Assembly (NCBI RefSeq): GCF_900182915.1
Contig: NZ_FXUG01000001.1
Coordinates: forward strand, 248,001-312,000
Source: Neorhodopirellula lusitana
Lineage (GTDB): Bacteria > Planctomycetota > Planctomycetia > Pirellulales > Pirellulaceae
DNA: 64,000 nt
Reading direction: 5' to 3'
Below, piece after piece: positions 7,665-16,989 of this stretch. The notes under the pieces are model-generated. The model worked only from the letters and a program-made list of their open reading frames with translations. It ran no database searches and was not told where the DNA came from. Each line of letters begins with the position of its first letter. The first letter of the stretch is position 1. Both the position numbers and the translations under genes were made by a program.

Positions 7665-9170
7665 ATGTCCACGTCCGTCGAAAACGATCTGAGCGTGAAC
7701 GACACGCCCGAAAAAGCCGCGTTGCAACTGCAAGTCACGGTGGAGAAGCCACACTCCTGCTTGCGTGAAGTGATCGTTTCGATCCCACGCACCGAAGTCG
7801 ATCGTTACCTCAAGGAAGCTTTCGATGAATTGGTCACCGATGCGCAGGTCCCAGGTTTTCGTGCCGGTCGTGCTCCTCGCAAGCTAGTCGAAAAACAATT
7901 CAAAGACCGTATCGAAGAACGCGTCAAAGGCTCTCTGTTGATGGACAGCCTTAGCCAGGTTACCGAGGAAGCTGAGTTTTCAGCGATCGGCGAACCTGAG
8001 TTCGATTACGAGTCGATCGAACTGCCCGATGAAGGTGAGTTCAAATACCAGTTCAAAATCGAAGTCCGTCCGGAGTTCGAAACACCTAACTGGAAGGGCT
8101 TGGCACTCAACAAGCCTGTCGAAACCATTGACGACGCCGAAGTCGACGTTGCTTTGCAACGCGTGCTTGGACGTTACGCAACCCAAGAAGCCAGTGCTGA
8201 TCCAGCCGAAAGTGGCGACAAGCTACTGATCACGGCAGTCTTCAAGGATGGCGATAAGACCTTGTCCGAAATGGACGAAGAACAGGTCACCTTGGCCAAG
8301 CGATTGAGCTTGTCCGATGCCGTTTGCGAAAACTTCGGCGAACTGTTGGCTGGCAAGAAAGAAGGTGACGTTGTCACTGGTAAGGCCAAGCTCAGCGACG
8401 CCCACGCCACTGAAGAGCTTCAGGGCAAAGAAGTCGACGTGACCTTCACGATCGTCGAAGTCCTCAAGCAAGAACTTCCTAAGTTGACTCCAGAGTTCTT
8501 GGAAGAGCTTGGTGAGTTTGAATCCGAAGGCGAACTTCGTGACTTCGTACGAGCATCGCTCGAACGTCAAGCCAATTACCGAACCGAACAGGCCCTGCGT
8601 ACATCGATCATCGAGCAATTGCTTGCTGACGCTGAATTCGACCTGCCGCCGACGTTGGTCAATCGTCAAACCAAGCGGGAACTTGACCGTAAGGTTCTTG
8701 AGTTCCGTCGCAGTGGTTTCGATGACGACATGATCCGTCGTTTCGTCAACGCAAACCGCCAGAACCTGCAAGCGGGCACCGAGTCATCGTTGCGTGAGCA
8801 CTTTATCCTTGAGCAAATTGCCGAGGAAGAAAAGATCGATGCGTTGCCTGAAGAATATGATGCCGAAATCGAATTGATCGCCGAGCAAAGCGATACTTCG
8901 CCTCGTCGTATTCGTGCTCGCTTCGAAAAGACTGGCCAAATGGACGGCTTGCGGAACCAGATCGTCGAACGCAAGGTGATCGAGTCGATCACTGCGGTTG
9001 CCAACGTCACTGACGAACCTGTGACCAAGGAACCAGAAGATCAAGACGAAGAGTTCGCGGTTTACCACGACATCGTGCCGACCAAAGACCTCGATGCGAT
9101 CCCAGAAGCCAAGTACGAAGACAACACGCCGAAGGGTGCAGAGCCTGATTCCGATAAGGATAAGGACTGA
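7665..9170 (+). CDS. tig: Trigger factor (ribosome-associated chaperone)
   Basis: Binds at the ribosomal exit tunnel and shields nascent chains. The 501-residue protein has the ribosome-binding domain (about 22-150) with the signature GFRAGRAP (64-71; family form GFRxGKxP). A middle segment (about 177-275) sits where the FKBP-type prolyl isomerase domain belongs, and an alpha-helical C-terminal chaperone domain follows (about 275-450). The middle segment keeps the family's framing (SGDKLLITAVFKDGD, LLAGKKEGDVV, LQGKEVDVTFTIVEVLKQELPKL) but lacks the usual aromatic-rich active-site pattern, so isomerase activity is doubtful. The acidic tail (about 455-501) is longer than in E. coli TF (432 residues). 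No clpP/clpX is adjacent. A strong terminator follows. Confidence 0.95.
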   Translation: MSTSVENDLSVNDTPEKAALQLQVTVEKPHSCLREVIVSIPRTEVDRYLKEAFDELVTDAQVPGFRAGRAPRKLVEKQFKDRIEERVKGSLLMDSLSQVTEEAEFSAIGEPEFDYESIELPDEGEFKYQFKIEVRPEFETPNWKGLALNKPVETIDDAEVDVALQRVLGRYATQEASADPAESGDKLLITAVFKDGDKTLSEMDEEQVTLAKRLSLSDAVCENFGELLAGKKEGDVVTGKAKLSDAHATEELQGKEVDVTFTIVEVLKQELPKLTPEFLEELGEFESEGELRDFVRASLERQANYRTEQALRTSIIEQLLADAEFDLPPTLVNRQTKRELDRKVLEFRRSGFDDDMIRRFVNANRQNLQAGTESSLREHFILEQIAEEEKIDALPEEYDAEIELIAEQSDTSPRRIRARFEKTGQMDGLRNQIVERKVIESITAVANVTDEPVTKEPEDQDEEFAVYHDIVPTKDLDAIPEAKYEDNTPKGAEPDSDKDKD

Positions 9171-9257
9171 TGCCGACTTGCCCTTCACGCCAGCGGTGAT
9201 CGACATCAATGGTGATCACCGTCAACGGTGAGTAAGGGAAGTTACAGTAAAGCGAAG

Positions 9258-9295
9258 GGCGGGCGCATGAGCTATCATGCAGCCCGCCTTTTTTT
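9258..9295 (+). terminator. Rho-independent terminator of tig
   Basis: Stem GGCGGGC/GCCCGCC (9258-9264 with 9282-9288) extended inward by GCATGA/TCATGC around a GCTA loop, followed by seven T. Thirteen base pairs with one bulged A. Confidence 0.95.
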
Positions 9296-9371
9296 GTCGA
9301 TCAAGCGAACTCTCGTTTAGCAACCGGTTCGCTTGTGCTCACGAGCCATCGCCGCGAATCGCAGACAACCG

Positions 9372-9599
9372 ATGAACACCGACTTCGATGATGACGAATT
9401 CGAAGAGGAAGACTCCGACCTAGCTGGCGACGAAGACTACGACGATGAAGAAGACTACCAGGACTTCTTGCGTCGAGAGTTTCCCGATCAATACGCTGGC
9501 GGTAGCAGCGGCGGAAACAGCCTACCCTCGTTGTGGAAGTGGACGACCTGGGGAATGCTTGCTCTACTCGCAATCTTTTGGCTTCTCTCCATTCTCTGA
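9372..9599 (+). CDS. Small acidic single-pass membrane protein, unknown function
   Basis: 75 residues. The first 35 are almost all Asp/Glu with Tyr (DFDDDEFEEEDSDLAG), followed by DFLRREFPDQYAG, a Gly/Ser linker, and one C-terminal membrane helix (about 56-75, WGMLALLAIFWLLSIL) that ends the protein, as in tail-anchored proteins. The start is the ATG giving MNTDFDDD; an upstream ATG (9333) would add 13 residues. trmL begins 8 bp after the stop, so they are probably co-transcribed. I do not recognise a family. Confidence 0.75.
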   Translation: MNTDFDDDEFEEEDSDLAGDEDYDDEEDYQDFLRREFPDQYAGGSSGGNSLPSLWKWTTWGMLALLAIFWLLSIL

Positions 9600-9607
9600 T
9601 CTCGATT

Positions 9608-10105
9608 ATGTTGCCTACTCCCGCCCACATCGTTCTCTATCAACCTGAGATCCCACAGAACACTGGAAACATCGGTCGCACCTGCGTTGCGGTGAACGCC
9701 AAGTTGTGGATTGTCGAGCCAGCATCGTTTTCATTTGATGAGAAACGCCTGCGCCGCGCCGGCCTGGATTATTGGCAGCACCTCGATATCGAAATGGTTC
9801 CTGACTGGGAAACCCTGACTAGCAAACTGGACCCTGCCCGCTTTCATTTCCTTTCCAAGTTTGCCAAACGCATGCTCTGGGACTGCGAGTTGCAGGTCGG
9901 TGACGTCTTCGTGTTCGGTCAAGAAACCAGTGGGCTGCCTGAAGAGATTATGTCCCCGACTGACCCGCGATCGGTTCGGTTGCCCACTGATCCCAAAGTG
10001 CGAAGCCTCAATCTGGCGACGACGGCCGGGATCGTTCTGTATGAACATCAACGACAGTGTTATCAACGCAACCCGAGTGATTTTGCGGCAGCCCCCAACG
10101 CTTGA
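9608..10105 (+). CDS. trmL: tRNA (cytidine/uridine-34 2'-O)-methyltransferase, TrmL type
   Basis: SPOUT-class methyltransferase that 2'-O-methylates the wobble nucleotide of tRNA-Leu isoacceptors using S-adenosylmethionine. The 165-residue protein is the usual length of TrmL. It begins with IVLYQPEIPQNTGNIGRTC and carries the trefoil-knot motifs FVFGQETSGLPEEI and RSLNLATTAGIVLYEHQRQ. The ATG at 9608 is chosen because the family starts directly at this strand; a longer in-frame start overlaps the previous gene. E. coli TrmL modifies tRNA-Leu; substrate specificity here is by family. Confidence 0.93.
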   Translation: MLPTPAHIVLYQPEIPQNTGNIGRTCVAVNAKLWIVEPASFSFDEKRLRRAGLDYWQHLDIEMVPDWETLTSKLDPARFHFLSKFAKRMLWDCELQVGDVFVFGQETSGLPEEIMSPTDPRSVRLPTDPKVRSLNLATTAGIVLYEHQRQCYQRNPSDFAAAPNA

Positions 10106-10253
10106 GCTGGTTGTTGCTGTAACGGAAGTGCGTTCGTTCGCCTGGGCGAAATTTCACATCACGTCGACGTCCGGCGGTATGATATTGGGGAACCGACTTA
10201 GTCGCTTTGGCGAGCCATTAGACGCTTTTCACTGAATAGGAAATGATCGATCC

Positions 10254-10886
10254 ATGATCCTGATCGGCACGATGAATTTGACGCGGACTCGTGAGACGGG
10301 CGTTTTCTATTGCCCGACCTGCAACGTATCGCAGCCCTATCGCTTACGTGCCCGGCGTCCTTTTTTGACGCTGTATTTCATTCCAACGGTCCCAATTGGG
10401 AATCCGGAGTTGTTTGTTGTCTGCGATCACTGCAAGAACAACTGGGATGAAAGTGTTCTGCATCTTGATCAAGCGGCTCATCAACAAATCCAGGCGGCAC
10501 AGTTCCAGGACGAAGCGATTCGGTCAGCGGTCTTAGTGACGCTGCAAGGGGAAGACATTTCCGAGCCGGAAATTCAGTGCTTGATTCACATCTCAAACGT
10601 CCTTTTCGATCGGCCGATTGACCGAGAAGAGCTCGGGCGACTTTGTTCGATAGCTCGTCGTTCGAACATCCAAGCGACGAACTATGTTTTGACGGTATCG
10701 AAGCGGTGGACGATGCAGCAAAAGTTGCTTGCGCTGCAGGGGATGTTTCTGGCTGCGACAGCCCAATCGGAAACGATCCCCGACGAAACCCTTGCCACGC
10801 TCATTGAGATGCGGGATTTGTTGCAGCTTTCGGATCAAGAGTTTCGGATCGCGATCGACGACACGCTCGACTACGAAATGGCTTAG
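10254..10886 (+). CDS. Zinc-ribbon protein with TerB-like helical domain
   Basis: 210 residues, no signal peptide. Two CxxC knuckles (C20-P-T-C23 and C57-D-H-C60) form a probable zinc ribbon, with the hydrophobic stretch TLYFIPTVPIGNPELFVV between them as in the planctomycete and cyanobacterial zinc-ribbon proteins of this shape. Residues about 85-205 are all helical with acidic residues (EDISEPEIQCLIHISNVLFD, DETLATLIEMRDLLQLS), reminiscent of TerB/DjlA-like domains. The TerB resemblance is a weak impression. Function unknown. Confidence 0.72.
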   Translation: MILIGTMNLTRTRETGVFYCPTCNVSQPYRLRARRPFLTLYFIPTVPIGNPELFVVCDHCKNNWDESVLHLDQAAHQQIQAAQFQDEAIRSAVLVTLQGEDISEPEIQCLIHISNVLFDRPIDREELGRLCSIARRSNIQATNYVLTVSKRWTMQQKLLALQGMFLAATAQSETIPDETLATLIEMRDLLQLSDQEFRIAIDDTLDYEMA

Positions 10887-10900
10887 CCGAGGTCGGGATC

Positions 10901-11632
10901 CTAGACCCATTCCTGCGTCGTTGGCTTGATCACAATTTCAGGAACACAGGCTCGTGGTGGTAGTTCGCAGATCGTCCTGACAACCTTCGCTATGTCTTCC
11001 GGCTGCAAGATCGACTCTTTGTGTTCGTCCGATACTGGGACGGGGCGGTTTTCGAGGATGGGTGTGTTCACTTCGCCGGGATAGACATTGGTGATTCGCA
11101 CGCCTTCATGTCGAACTTCGTTGGCGACCGCGGTTCCCATCGCTGTCATCGCGAACTTACTGGCGCAGTACACGACGCCTCCAAGAGCAATCGCTCGTTT
11201 GCCAGCGACCGAAGAAATGTTGATGATCAGTCCGTCGCGACGGTCCCGCATTGATGGTAAGACTTCATGCATGCACCGATACGCACCTGTAGCGTTGATT
11301 CGCAGCACACGCTCCCATTCGTCCGGATCCATTTCAGCCATGGTTCGTTTAGCGATGTTGATGCCGGCGCTGTTCACAAGGATATCAACGGGGCCGACGC
11401 TGCCCTGTAGATCGCTAAAAAAAGCCACGATGCTAGAGGGTTCCGCCACATCGATTGCATGTGTTCGGATGGGATGCTCGGAGTTCGTTTCCGCTGCTAA
11501 TTGAGCTAGCGGTTCGGTGCGGCGACCGCCCACGGTCACCTTCGCACCCGCCATCGCGAGCTCTTTCGCAATGCCCGCTCCGATACCGGTTCCGCCACCG
11601 ATTACAGCGACAATCTTTCCTGCAAGTTGCAT
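10901..11632 (-). CDS. Short-chain dehydrogenase/reductase
   Basis: NAD(P)-dependent oxidoreductase of the classical SDR family, 243 residues, cytoplasmic. The cofactor motif is GGGTGIG (12-18) and NSAG (87-90) replaces the common NNAG. The active site shows N113, S141 in ISSVAG, Y155 and K159 (YCASK). An NVYPGEVNTP segment lies after the active site. GGRR at the end of beta-2 (35-38) hints at NADP(H). The start is the ATG at MQLAGK, directly before the Rossmann strand; an in-frame start 17 residues upstream is less likely. The substrate cannot be told. It converges with the preceding zinc-ribbon gene, with 14 bp between the stops. Confidence 0.92.
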   Translation of the reverse strand: MQLAGKIVAVIGGGTGIGAGIAKELAMAGAKVTVGGRRTEPLAQLAAETNSEHPIRTHAIDVAEPSSIVAFFSDLQGSVGPVDILVNSAGINIAKRTMAEMDPDEWERVLRINATGAYRCMHEVLPSMRDRRDGLIINISSVAGKRAIALGGVVYCASKFAMTAMGTAVANEVRHEGVRITNVYPGEVNTPILENRPVPVSDEHKESILQPEDIAKVVRTICELPPRACVPEIVIKPTTQEWV

Positions 11633-11887
11633 TTGAATCACTTCAATGTGAGGATAGTAAACACGGGACAACACCGCATTCAAACTGGTGTCCCTACGCC
11701 GATCAACAACCTTTCGCCGTGCCCGTCATTCTAACGCTTCAACCGTTGCCTAGGTGCTGGTCTCCGACGACAATCCGGTTGTTCTTCGGATGGCTGGTTG
11801 GCGATTTCAGGCCGGTCTCGCAAGGTAGACTGGTGTGCCCGCCTAGGTCGATAGAGTCAACCTGCGTGATAGAAGGAGTTCGAGTGA

Positions 11888-13681
11888 ATGGGCGTGTTGA
11901 ACGAGATATTTGATCAAATCAACGCCAGCTTGAAAGAGTCGGTAGGGTCAATCGTTGCTTTGCGAAGAGCGAATCGGGAAGTCCCAAACTTGCTAACCAT
12001 GGTCACCAAAGAACGCACCGACGCGTTGCTGGAACTTGCCCGGCACTATCTTCCCGATCTGTCGCATCAAACCCTTGCATCGACTTGGCACGAAGTTCGG
12101 GACCAAATCCAGGAACTGCTGTTCTTGCGAGACGACGCCTGCCGCCAGTGCCAAGCAAAACTCGACGAGGCCTCGGTTCGCAAAAATGACCTGAAGCAGC
12201 AGTTGCACCTTGCGACGCAACGACAGGGAAAAGCCCATCGCGATCTGCTTTCCAAAACCGGCAACTTTCGCAAGTCGCTGCGTGTCGACCCGCAAGTCCA
12301 AAGTCTCACCGCAGCAGTCGATCGAGTGCAACAGGAACTCGATGTCGCTGTTGCCGCGTTTGATAGAGCGAAATGGCACGCCGACGCTAAGTTGCCTGAC
12401 TACGAAGAGTGCGAGCTCTTTACCTACCTACTAGAGAAGAAATTCGGAACTCCGAAATACACGGGATCAGGAATCACGCGAAGTTGGGATCGATGGATCG
12501 CCAAGCTAACTCATTTTGATGCCGCCAATACCAGCTACCAGCATCTTGTCCAAACGCCGCCCCGTATCGCAAAACTGATTCGGGAAAAACAAGAGATCTA
12601 CCAACAGCTCCTCACCCAGATCAACGAAGTTCGGCAACAGGCCGAACAGGAGCGTGAGGCGGCTTACAAAATGCACGGCATTGGCGAGCAAAAAGCCGTA
12701 TTGGATTCATGTCGGGGCAAGGTCGCTGAACTGCAAGAAGCATTTCATCTCGCCGAGTGGGACCTCACGATTCTGGAGTCTGACATCGAGATCGCGTGTG
12801 ACATTCATGGTGACCTGCATCAACAGGCACTGAAGATTTATGCTGAATTTTTGGACAAGGTCGGCCCGGATCTTTTGAAAGGATACGCGGCTTGCACGCC
12901 GTCCCCGGTCGACGACCAAATCGCCGCCAGGATTCGCAGCCTGGAAGCGGAAATCGGCGATGCCCAACAACGCAGCCAAAGCCGAACAAAACGCGTCAGC
13001 GAGCTTGAGATTTTTCGCTCGGCACTCGGCGAGTTGAAAAGCCAGTTGCGAAGTTATCTAGCCCTGCATGCTGAGCCAGTCGGCATTCGCTCGGACTTTC
13101 AATTCCCAGCGATCGTGGCGGACCTGCGCCAACGAAAGATCACTCCGCACAAGGCCTGGCGACTGTTAGCCGCGGCACTGATTTCGGGCGATCGCCCCAT
13201 TCTATTGAACGGCCGAAGGTCGCTCGACACGATCGATGCCGCCTTTCTTGCTGCCGCCAGTGACGTAAGCAATGAGGCTCAACTAGCTGAAGTGGAGACC
13301 TCGCTAACGCAGCCCAATCAAATCCTGGTTCAGCCTCAGCGGGCTTCCTCATCGATCGAAAACCCGGTCGCTTACGAGTCGCTGGCCATTTGCTCGGATC
13401 GATCCAACGCGAACCATGTTGTCTCGGTTTTGGAATCCAAGGGCGTGCGGTGCTTTGCCAATCAAGACGAGCTTCAGCTTTCCGAAGCTTCCCCTGACAG
13501 GCAGGTCCCGATGAATGTCTACGTGGAATTGACTCGCTTCAATGAAGCTCGACAGTTGCTACTCGACGAACTGAAAAAGCACGACACGCCATGGGACTGC
13601 CCTGTATGCCAGTCCCCGATTGAAAAGGGCTACCACCAATGTTGGCGATGCGGGGAGTCTAAGCCCTTATGGCCTGTTTAG
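11888..13681 (+). CDS. Long coiled-coil protein with C-terminal zinc ribbon, unknown function
   Basis: 597 residues without signal peptide. Residues about 60-400 are rich in heptad-like Glu/Gln/Lys/Leu and likely form coiled coil in several blocks. Residues about 490-565 (SLAICSDRSNANHVVSVLES through NEARQLLLDELK) resemble DUF2007-type signal-transducing domains. The final 30 residues hold two CxxC pairs (CPVCQS and CWRCGES), a zinc ribbon. AGAAGGAG lies 9 bases before the ATG and supports the start. Upstream 11633-11887 is the divergent promoter region shared with the SDR gene. The arrangement recalls proteins that organise complexes through coiled coils, but no function can be assigned. Confidence 0.78.
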   Translation: MGVLNEIFDQINASLKESVGSIVALRRANREVPNLLTMVTKERTDALLELARHYLPDLSHQTLASTWHEVRDQIQELLFLRDDACRQCQAKLDEASVRKNDLKQQLHLATQRQGKAHRDLLSKTGNFRKSLRVDPQVQSLTAAVDRVQQELDVAVAAFDRAKWHADAKLPDYEECELFTYLLEKKFGTPKYTGSGITRSWDRWIAKLTHFDAANTSYQHLVQTPPRIAKLIREKQEIYQQLLTQINEVRQQAEQEREAAYKMHGIGEQKAVLDSCRGKVAELQEAFHLAEWDLTILESDIEIACDIHGDLHQQALKIYAEFLDKVGPDLLKGYAACTPSPVDDQIAARIRSLEAEIGDAQQRSQSRTKRVSELEIFRSALGELKSQLRSYLALHAEPVGIRSDFQFPAIVADLRQRKITPHKAWRLLAAALISGDRPILLNGRRSLDTIDAAFLAAASDVSNEAQLAEVETSLTQPNQILVQPQRASSSIENPVAYESLAICSDRSNANHVVSVLESKGVRCFANQDELQLSEASPDRQVPMNVYVELTRFNEARQLLLDELKKHDTPWDCPVCQSPIEKGYHQCWRCGESKPLWPV

Positions 13682-13920
13682 TGGGGCCAAGGGGCGTGGA
13701 GAACTCTCGCCGATGGACCCATTAAGAGTGCGTCGATTAGTTTACTCTGCTGGGCTAGCCGACGTTGGTCCGATTGCTTGCGGAGTGAAGGAGAGTGAAA
13801 CTCTACCTGGAATATCTGTTTCGTTTGTTCGACCTGTACTCCATTCCAATCACAATGCTGATGCAGGTGTTGCCGTTGAAGAATCAATCCTCCAATCGCA
13901 TGATGAAGAGAAGCCTGACA

Positions 13921-16350
13921 ATGACCCACAGTAAGATTCAGCTTTTCGTATTCGGGGTGATCTGCGTCTTGAGTTTTCATGGACACGCGAACTGCCAGGG
14001 GACTGTCGAAGACTACGAGGCTTGGCGGTCGTATTCCAAGCGTGTGCAAGGTCGAGTTTTTCGTGACCGAATAGAACCTCATTGGGTTGGTGAGGACGAT
14101 GGTTGCTGTTGGTATCGCGTGCAGGCGGCCAAAGGCAGCAGCGAGTTTGTTTTCGTTGACGCCGTTCGCGGGAAACGGGAGACGGTTCGAAACTTCGACG
14201 AGGTTAAAGAGCGTATAGCGGGGCGCGATAGAGACGGTGCTGCCGACATGCCTGCTTCTCTAACTGCGCAGTCCGAAGTCGCTCGCAGTCGAGATGGCAG
14301 CGAGTCGGCCACCATCCGATTTCACAATCAAACGGCTGGTGATCTCAACTTCTACTGGGTTCAAGCGGATGGCCAACGAAAACAGTACGGAACGATCAAA
14401 GCGAAAACAGTCCATCCCATTCAGACCTACGTGGGCCATGCTTGGCTCTTGCAAGATCCCGATGGTGAAAATGTCGCTTCCTTTGTCGCCTCGGCTGGCC
14501 AGGAAGATGCTTGGGTCGATGGAGATACGCCAAAGCCGCGGGTTCGGCGGAGGGATCGTCGGAGAGCGGGGCGAACGAATTCACCTGACGGAAAGTATCG
14601 TGTCCAACTGGTAGATCACAACGTGCAGCTTATCGATACCGTCGAAGATAAAAGTACTCAATTGACTCAGGACGGCTCGGCGGAGAACTCTTTCGGCGGC
14701 CGAGTCTGGTGGTCGCCCACGTCTGAGCATTTCGTTGTTTTTCAAACCAAGCAAGGTCGGCGCCGCACCATTTCGTTGGTGGAATCATCGCCTGAAGATT
14801 CCATTCATTCTCGGCTGATTACCATCCCGTACGCGAAGCCAGGTGACGAACTGGATCACCCGACGGTCGTGTTGTTTTCTCGACAAGATGACTGGCAACC
14901 ACGGCGTATCGACGACAAACAGTTTGCGAACCCATTTTCAATTCGCGATGTGTCATGGAATCCGGATGGTGATTCGTTTTCGTTTCTTTACAACGAACGC
15001 GGGCATCAAAGATTGCGATTGATCTCGGTTGACGCGGGCACTGGCAAGCCAACGACTACCGTTGATGAAACCAGCGAAACATTCGTCTGTTATTCGAGTA
15101 AGTCGTTTGCTCACTATGTCGAGTCAACCAATCAATGGATTTGGATGAGTGAGCGGAGTGGTTGGAATCATCTGTACCTGATTGATGCAGATACTACTGA
15201 GGTGGTCAACCCGATCACGAGTGGCGAGTGGGTGGTTCGAAGCGTCGAGCACGTCGATGAAGAGAACGGCCGTTTGATGCTGTCTGTATCAGGAATGGAT
15301 CCAAAGCAAGACCCGTATCATGTTCATTGGATTCGAATCAATTTCGACGGTTCCAATCTCGTTCAGCTGACCGACGGTGACGGAGATCACGAGGTCACTT
15401 TTTCACCAGGTGACCGTTACCTGATCGATCGGTACTCGCGTGTCGACATGCCTCCGGTCACCAATCTTCGTGATGCCGAAACGGGAGAGCTCGTTTGCGA
15501 ACTGGAAGCCGCCAATGCATCAGAGCTCCTGGAAACCGGTTGGCAACCGCCCGAGCGTTTTGTTGCTGCTGGACGTGATGGAAAGACTGATATACACGGC
15601 ATCATTGTTCGGCCAACGGACTTTGATCCCGAGAAGCGATACCCTGTCTTGGAAGCGATTTACGCTGGGCCGCATTCGGCTTTTGTTCCCAAGCGTTTTG
15701 GCGTGCATTCATCTCTGTATAGCATGGCGGAACTCGGGTTCATTGTCGTGAAAATCGATGGCATGGGGACGAACCATCGCAGCAAGGCGTTCCACGACGT
15801 GTGCTGGAAGAATCTCGCCGACAGTGGGTTTCCTGATCGGGTCGCTTGGATGAAAGCCGCGGCAAGCACCCGTCCAGAGATGGACCTAACGCGGGTCGGT
15901 ATTTGGGGTGGTTCCGCTGGTGGTCAATCCGCCATGCGAGCTCTGATTGACCACGGCGACTTCTATCACGCTGCCGCCGCGGATTGCGGTTGCCACGACA
16001 ATCGAGTCGATAAGATTTGGTGGAATGAGCAGTGGATGGGATGGCCAATCGGTCCGCACTATCAAGCGCAGTCGAGTGTAACCGGGGCTAAACGGTTGCA
16101 GGGTGACTTGTTGCTGATTTGGGGCGAGCTGGATCGCAATGTGGATCCAGCAAGTTCGATGCAGGTGGTCAACGCATTGATCGCGGCCGACAAGGATTTC
16201 GAGCAGCTGATTGTTCCGGGGGCCGGGCACGGGGCGGCGGGGCATCCCTATGCCCATCGGCGTCAGGCTGACTTCTTTGTTCGGAAATTGTGGATTCGAG
16301 AGCCTCGAACACCTGAGATTCCTACGCCAGAGCCTCAGCCGAGCACCTAG
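13921..16350 (+). CDS. Exported S9 family prolyl peptidase (DPP IV type)
   Basis: Serine peptidase that cleaves short peptides after proline or alanine; 809 residues. A signal peptide (1-24, hydrophobic core IQLFVFGVICVLSF) directs it outside the cytoplasm. A DPP IV-type N-terminal beta-propeller spans about 150-520 (DVSWNPDGDSFSFLYNERGH), and the alpha/beta-hydrolase domain spans about 560-795. The triad is visible: S665 in GIWGGSAGG, D738 in WGELDRNVD, H770 in GAGHG. The start ATG at 13921 has GAGAAG 7 bases upstream; in-frame ATGs at 13900/13903 would also keep the signal peptide. It stands alone, with about 240 bp of non-coding sequence before it. Confidence 0.93.
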   Translation: MTHSKIQLFVFGVICVLSFHGHANCQGTVEDYEAWRSYSKRVQGRVFRDRIEPHWVGEDDGCCWYRVQAAKGSSEFVFVDAVRGKRETVRNFDEVKERIAGRDRDGAADMPASLTAQSEVARSRDGSESATIRFHNQTAGDLNFYWVQADGQRKQYGTIKAKTVHPIQTYVGHAWLLQDPDGENVASFVASAGQEDAWVDGDTPKPRVRRRDRRRAGRTNSPDGKYRVQLVDHNVQLIDTVEDKSTQLTQDGSAENSFGGRVWWSPTSEHFVVFQTKQGRRRTISLVESSPEDSIHSRLITIPYAKPGDELDHPTVVLFSRQDDWQPRRIDDKQFANPFSIRDVSWNPDGDSFSFLYNERGHQRLRLISVDAGTGKPTTTVDETSETFVCYSSKSFAHYVESTNQWIWMSERSGWNHLYLIDADTTEVVNPITSGEWVVRSVEHVDEENGRLMLSVSGMDPKQDPYHVHWIRINFDGSNLVQLTDGDGDHEVTFSPGDRYLIDRYSRVDMPPVTNLRDAETGELVCELEAANASELLETGWQPPERFVAAGRDGKTDIHGIIVRPTDFDPEKRYPVLEAIYAGPHSAFVPKRFGVHSSLYSMAELGFIVVKIDGMGTNHRSKAFHDVCWKNLADSGFPDRVAWMKAAASTRPEMDLTRVGIWGGSAGGQSAMRALIDHGDFYHAAAADCGCHDNRVDKIWWNEQWMGWPIGPHYQAQSSVTGAKRLQGDLLLIWGELDRNVDPASSMQVVNALIAADKDFEQLIVPGAGHGAAGHPYAHRRQADFFVRKLWIREPRTPEIPTPEPQPST

Positions 16351-16989
16351 CAAGCTAACGCATTGCTGTTCTTCTCTTCATGTGTTCCTGGCGTTGCTGA
16401 AGCAATTGCTCGGCTGCCAGATTGCGCGATGTCAACGAACCAGGGTTGGGTTGTGTCGTCGTGACGAAACCTGTTTTCGCATTGTGCCGAACGGTTGGCA
16501 CGATTGTGGTGGAGGTGGTGAGCCTTCTTTCTTCGGACGCGAACGCGAGACACTTAGCTGGTTCTTGGCGTTTGCGATCTGGCGTCGAGACATCGCCAGT
16601 TGCGCGGATAATCGCTATTCGTGTTGGAATCGCGATCAGCCGGTGTGGTTGTGGTCCGACAATACCGCCTGTTTTTGGGCGTTCTAGCAGTTCAATCTGC
16701 TGTTCAGCCCTCTCCTCCCCTTTGTTTGCGAAGGGGTTTGGTGCGTTCTCCTTGGGTGCATGATTTAGAGCTTCATACACAGGGGAATGCGTCTTTAAGG
16801 GGCGTTCCTTTCCTTTCGTGCCTGCATTGTGATTCGGAAATATCCGCTACCCATCGTACGAATACACGATTCATCGCTAGCGTACGAGGACCTAAAGTTG
16901 GCTATCTGCCCAAGAGAGCGGTGTAGCGGGCGTTGAGCCCGCCTCGCCCCCGGGCGAATGCTTATCCCATGGTTTCAAAAAGGGTTTTA
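16351..16989. other. Gene-free region of about 640 bp
   Basis: Overlapping open stretches on both strands (16355-16780 minus, 16422-16763 plus) lack ribosome-binding sites and family signatures. Visible structure: a CCCCTT/AAGGGG hairpin (16717-16736) and a hairpin GCGGGC-GTTGA-GCCCGC (16926-16942), the latter 48 bp before the DUF1559 start and probably in its leader. Confidence 0.55.

Noticed and set aside
16355..16780. 141-codon minus-strand frame between the S9 peptidase and DUF1559 genes
   Set aside because: No recognisable domain, overlaps a similar-length frame on the plus strand, contains the CCCCTT hairpin; looks non-coding.
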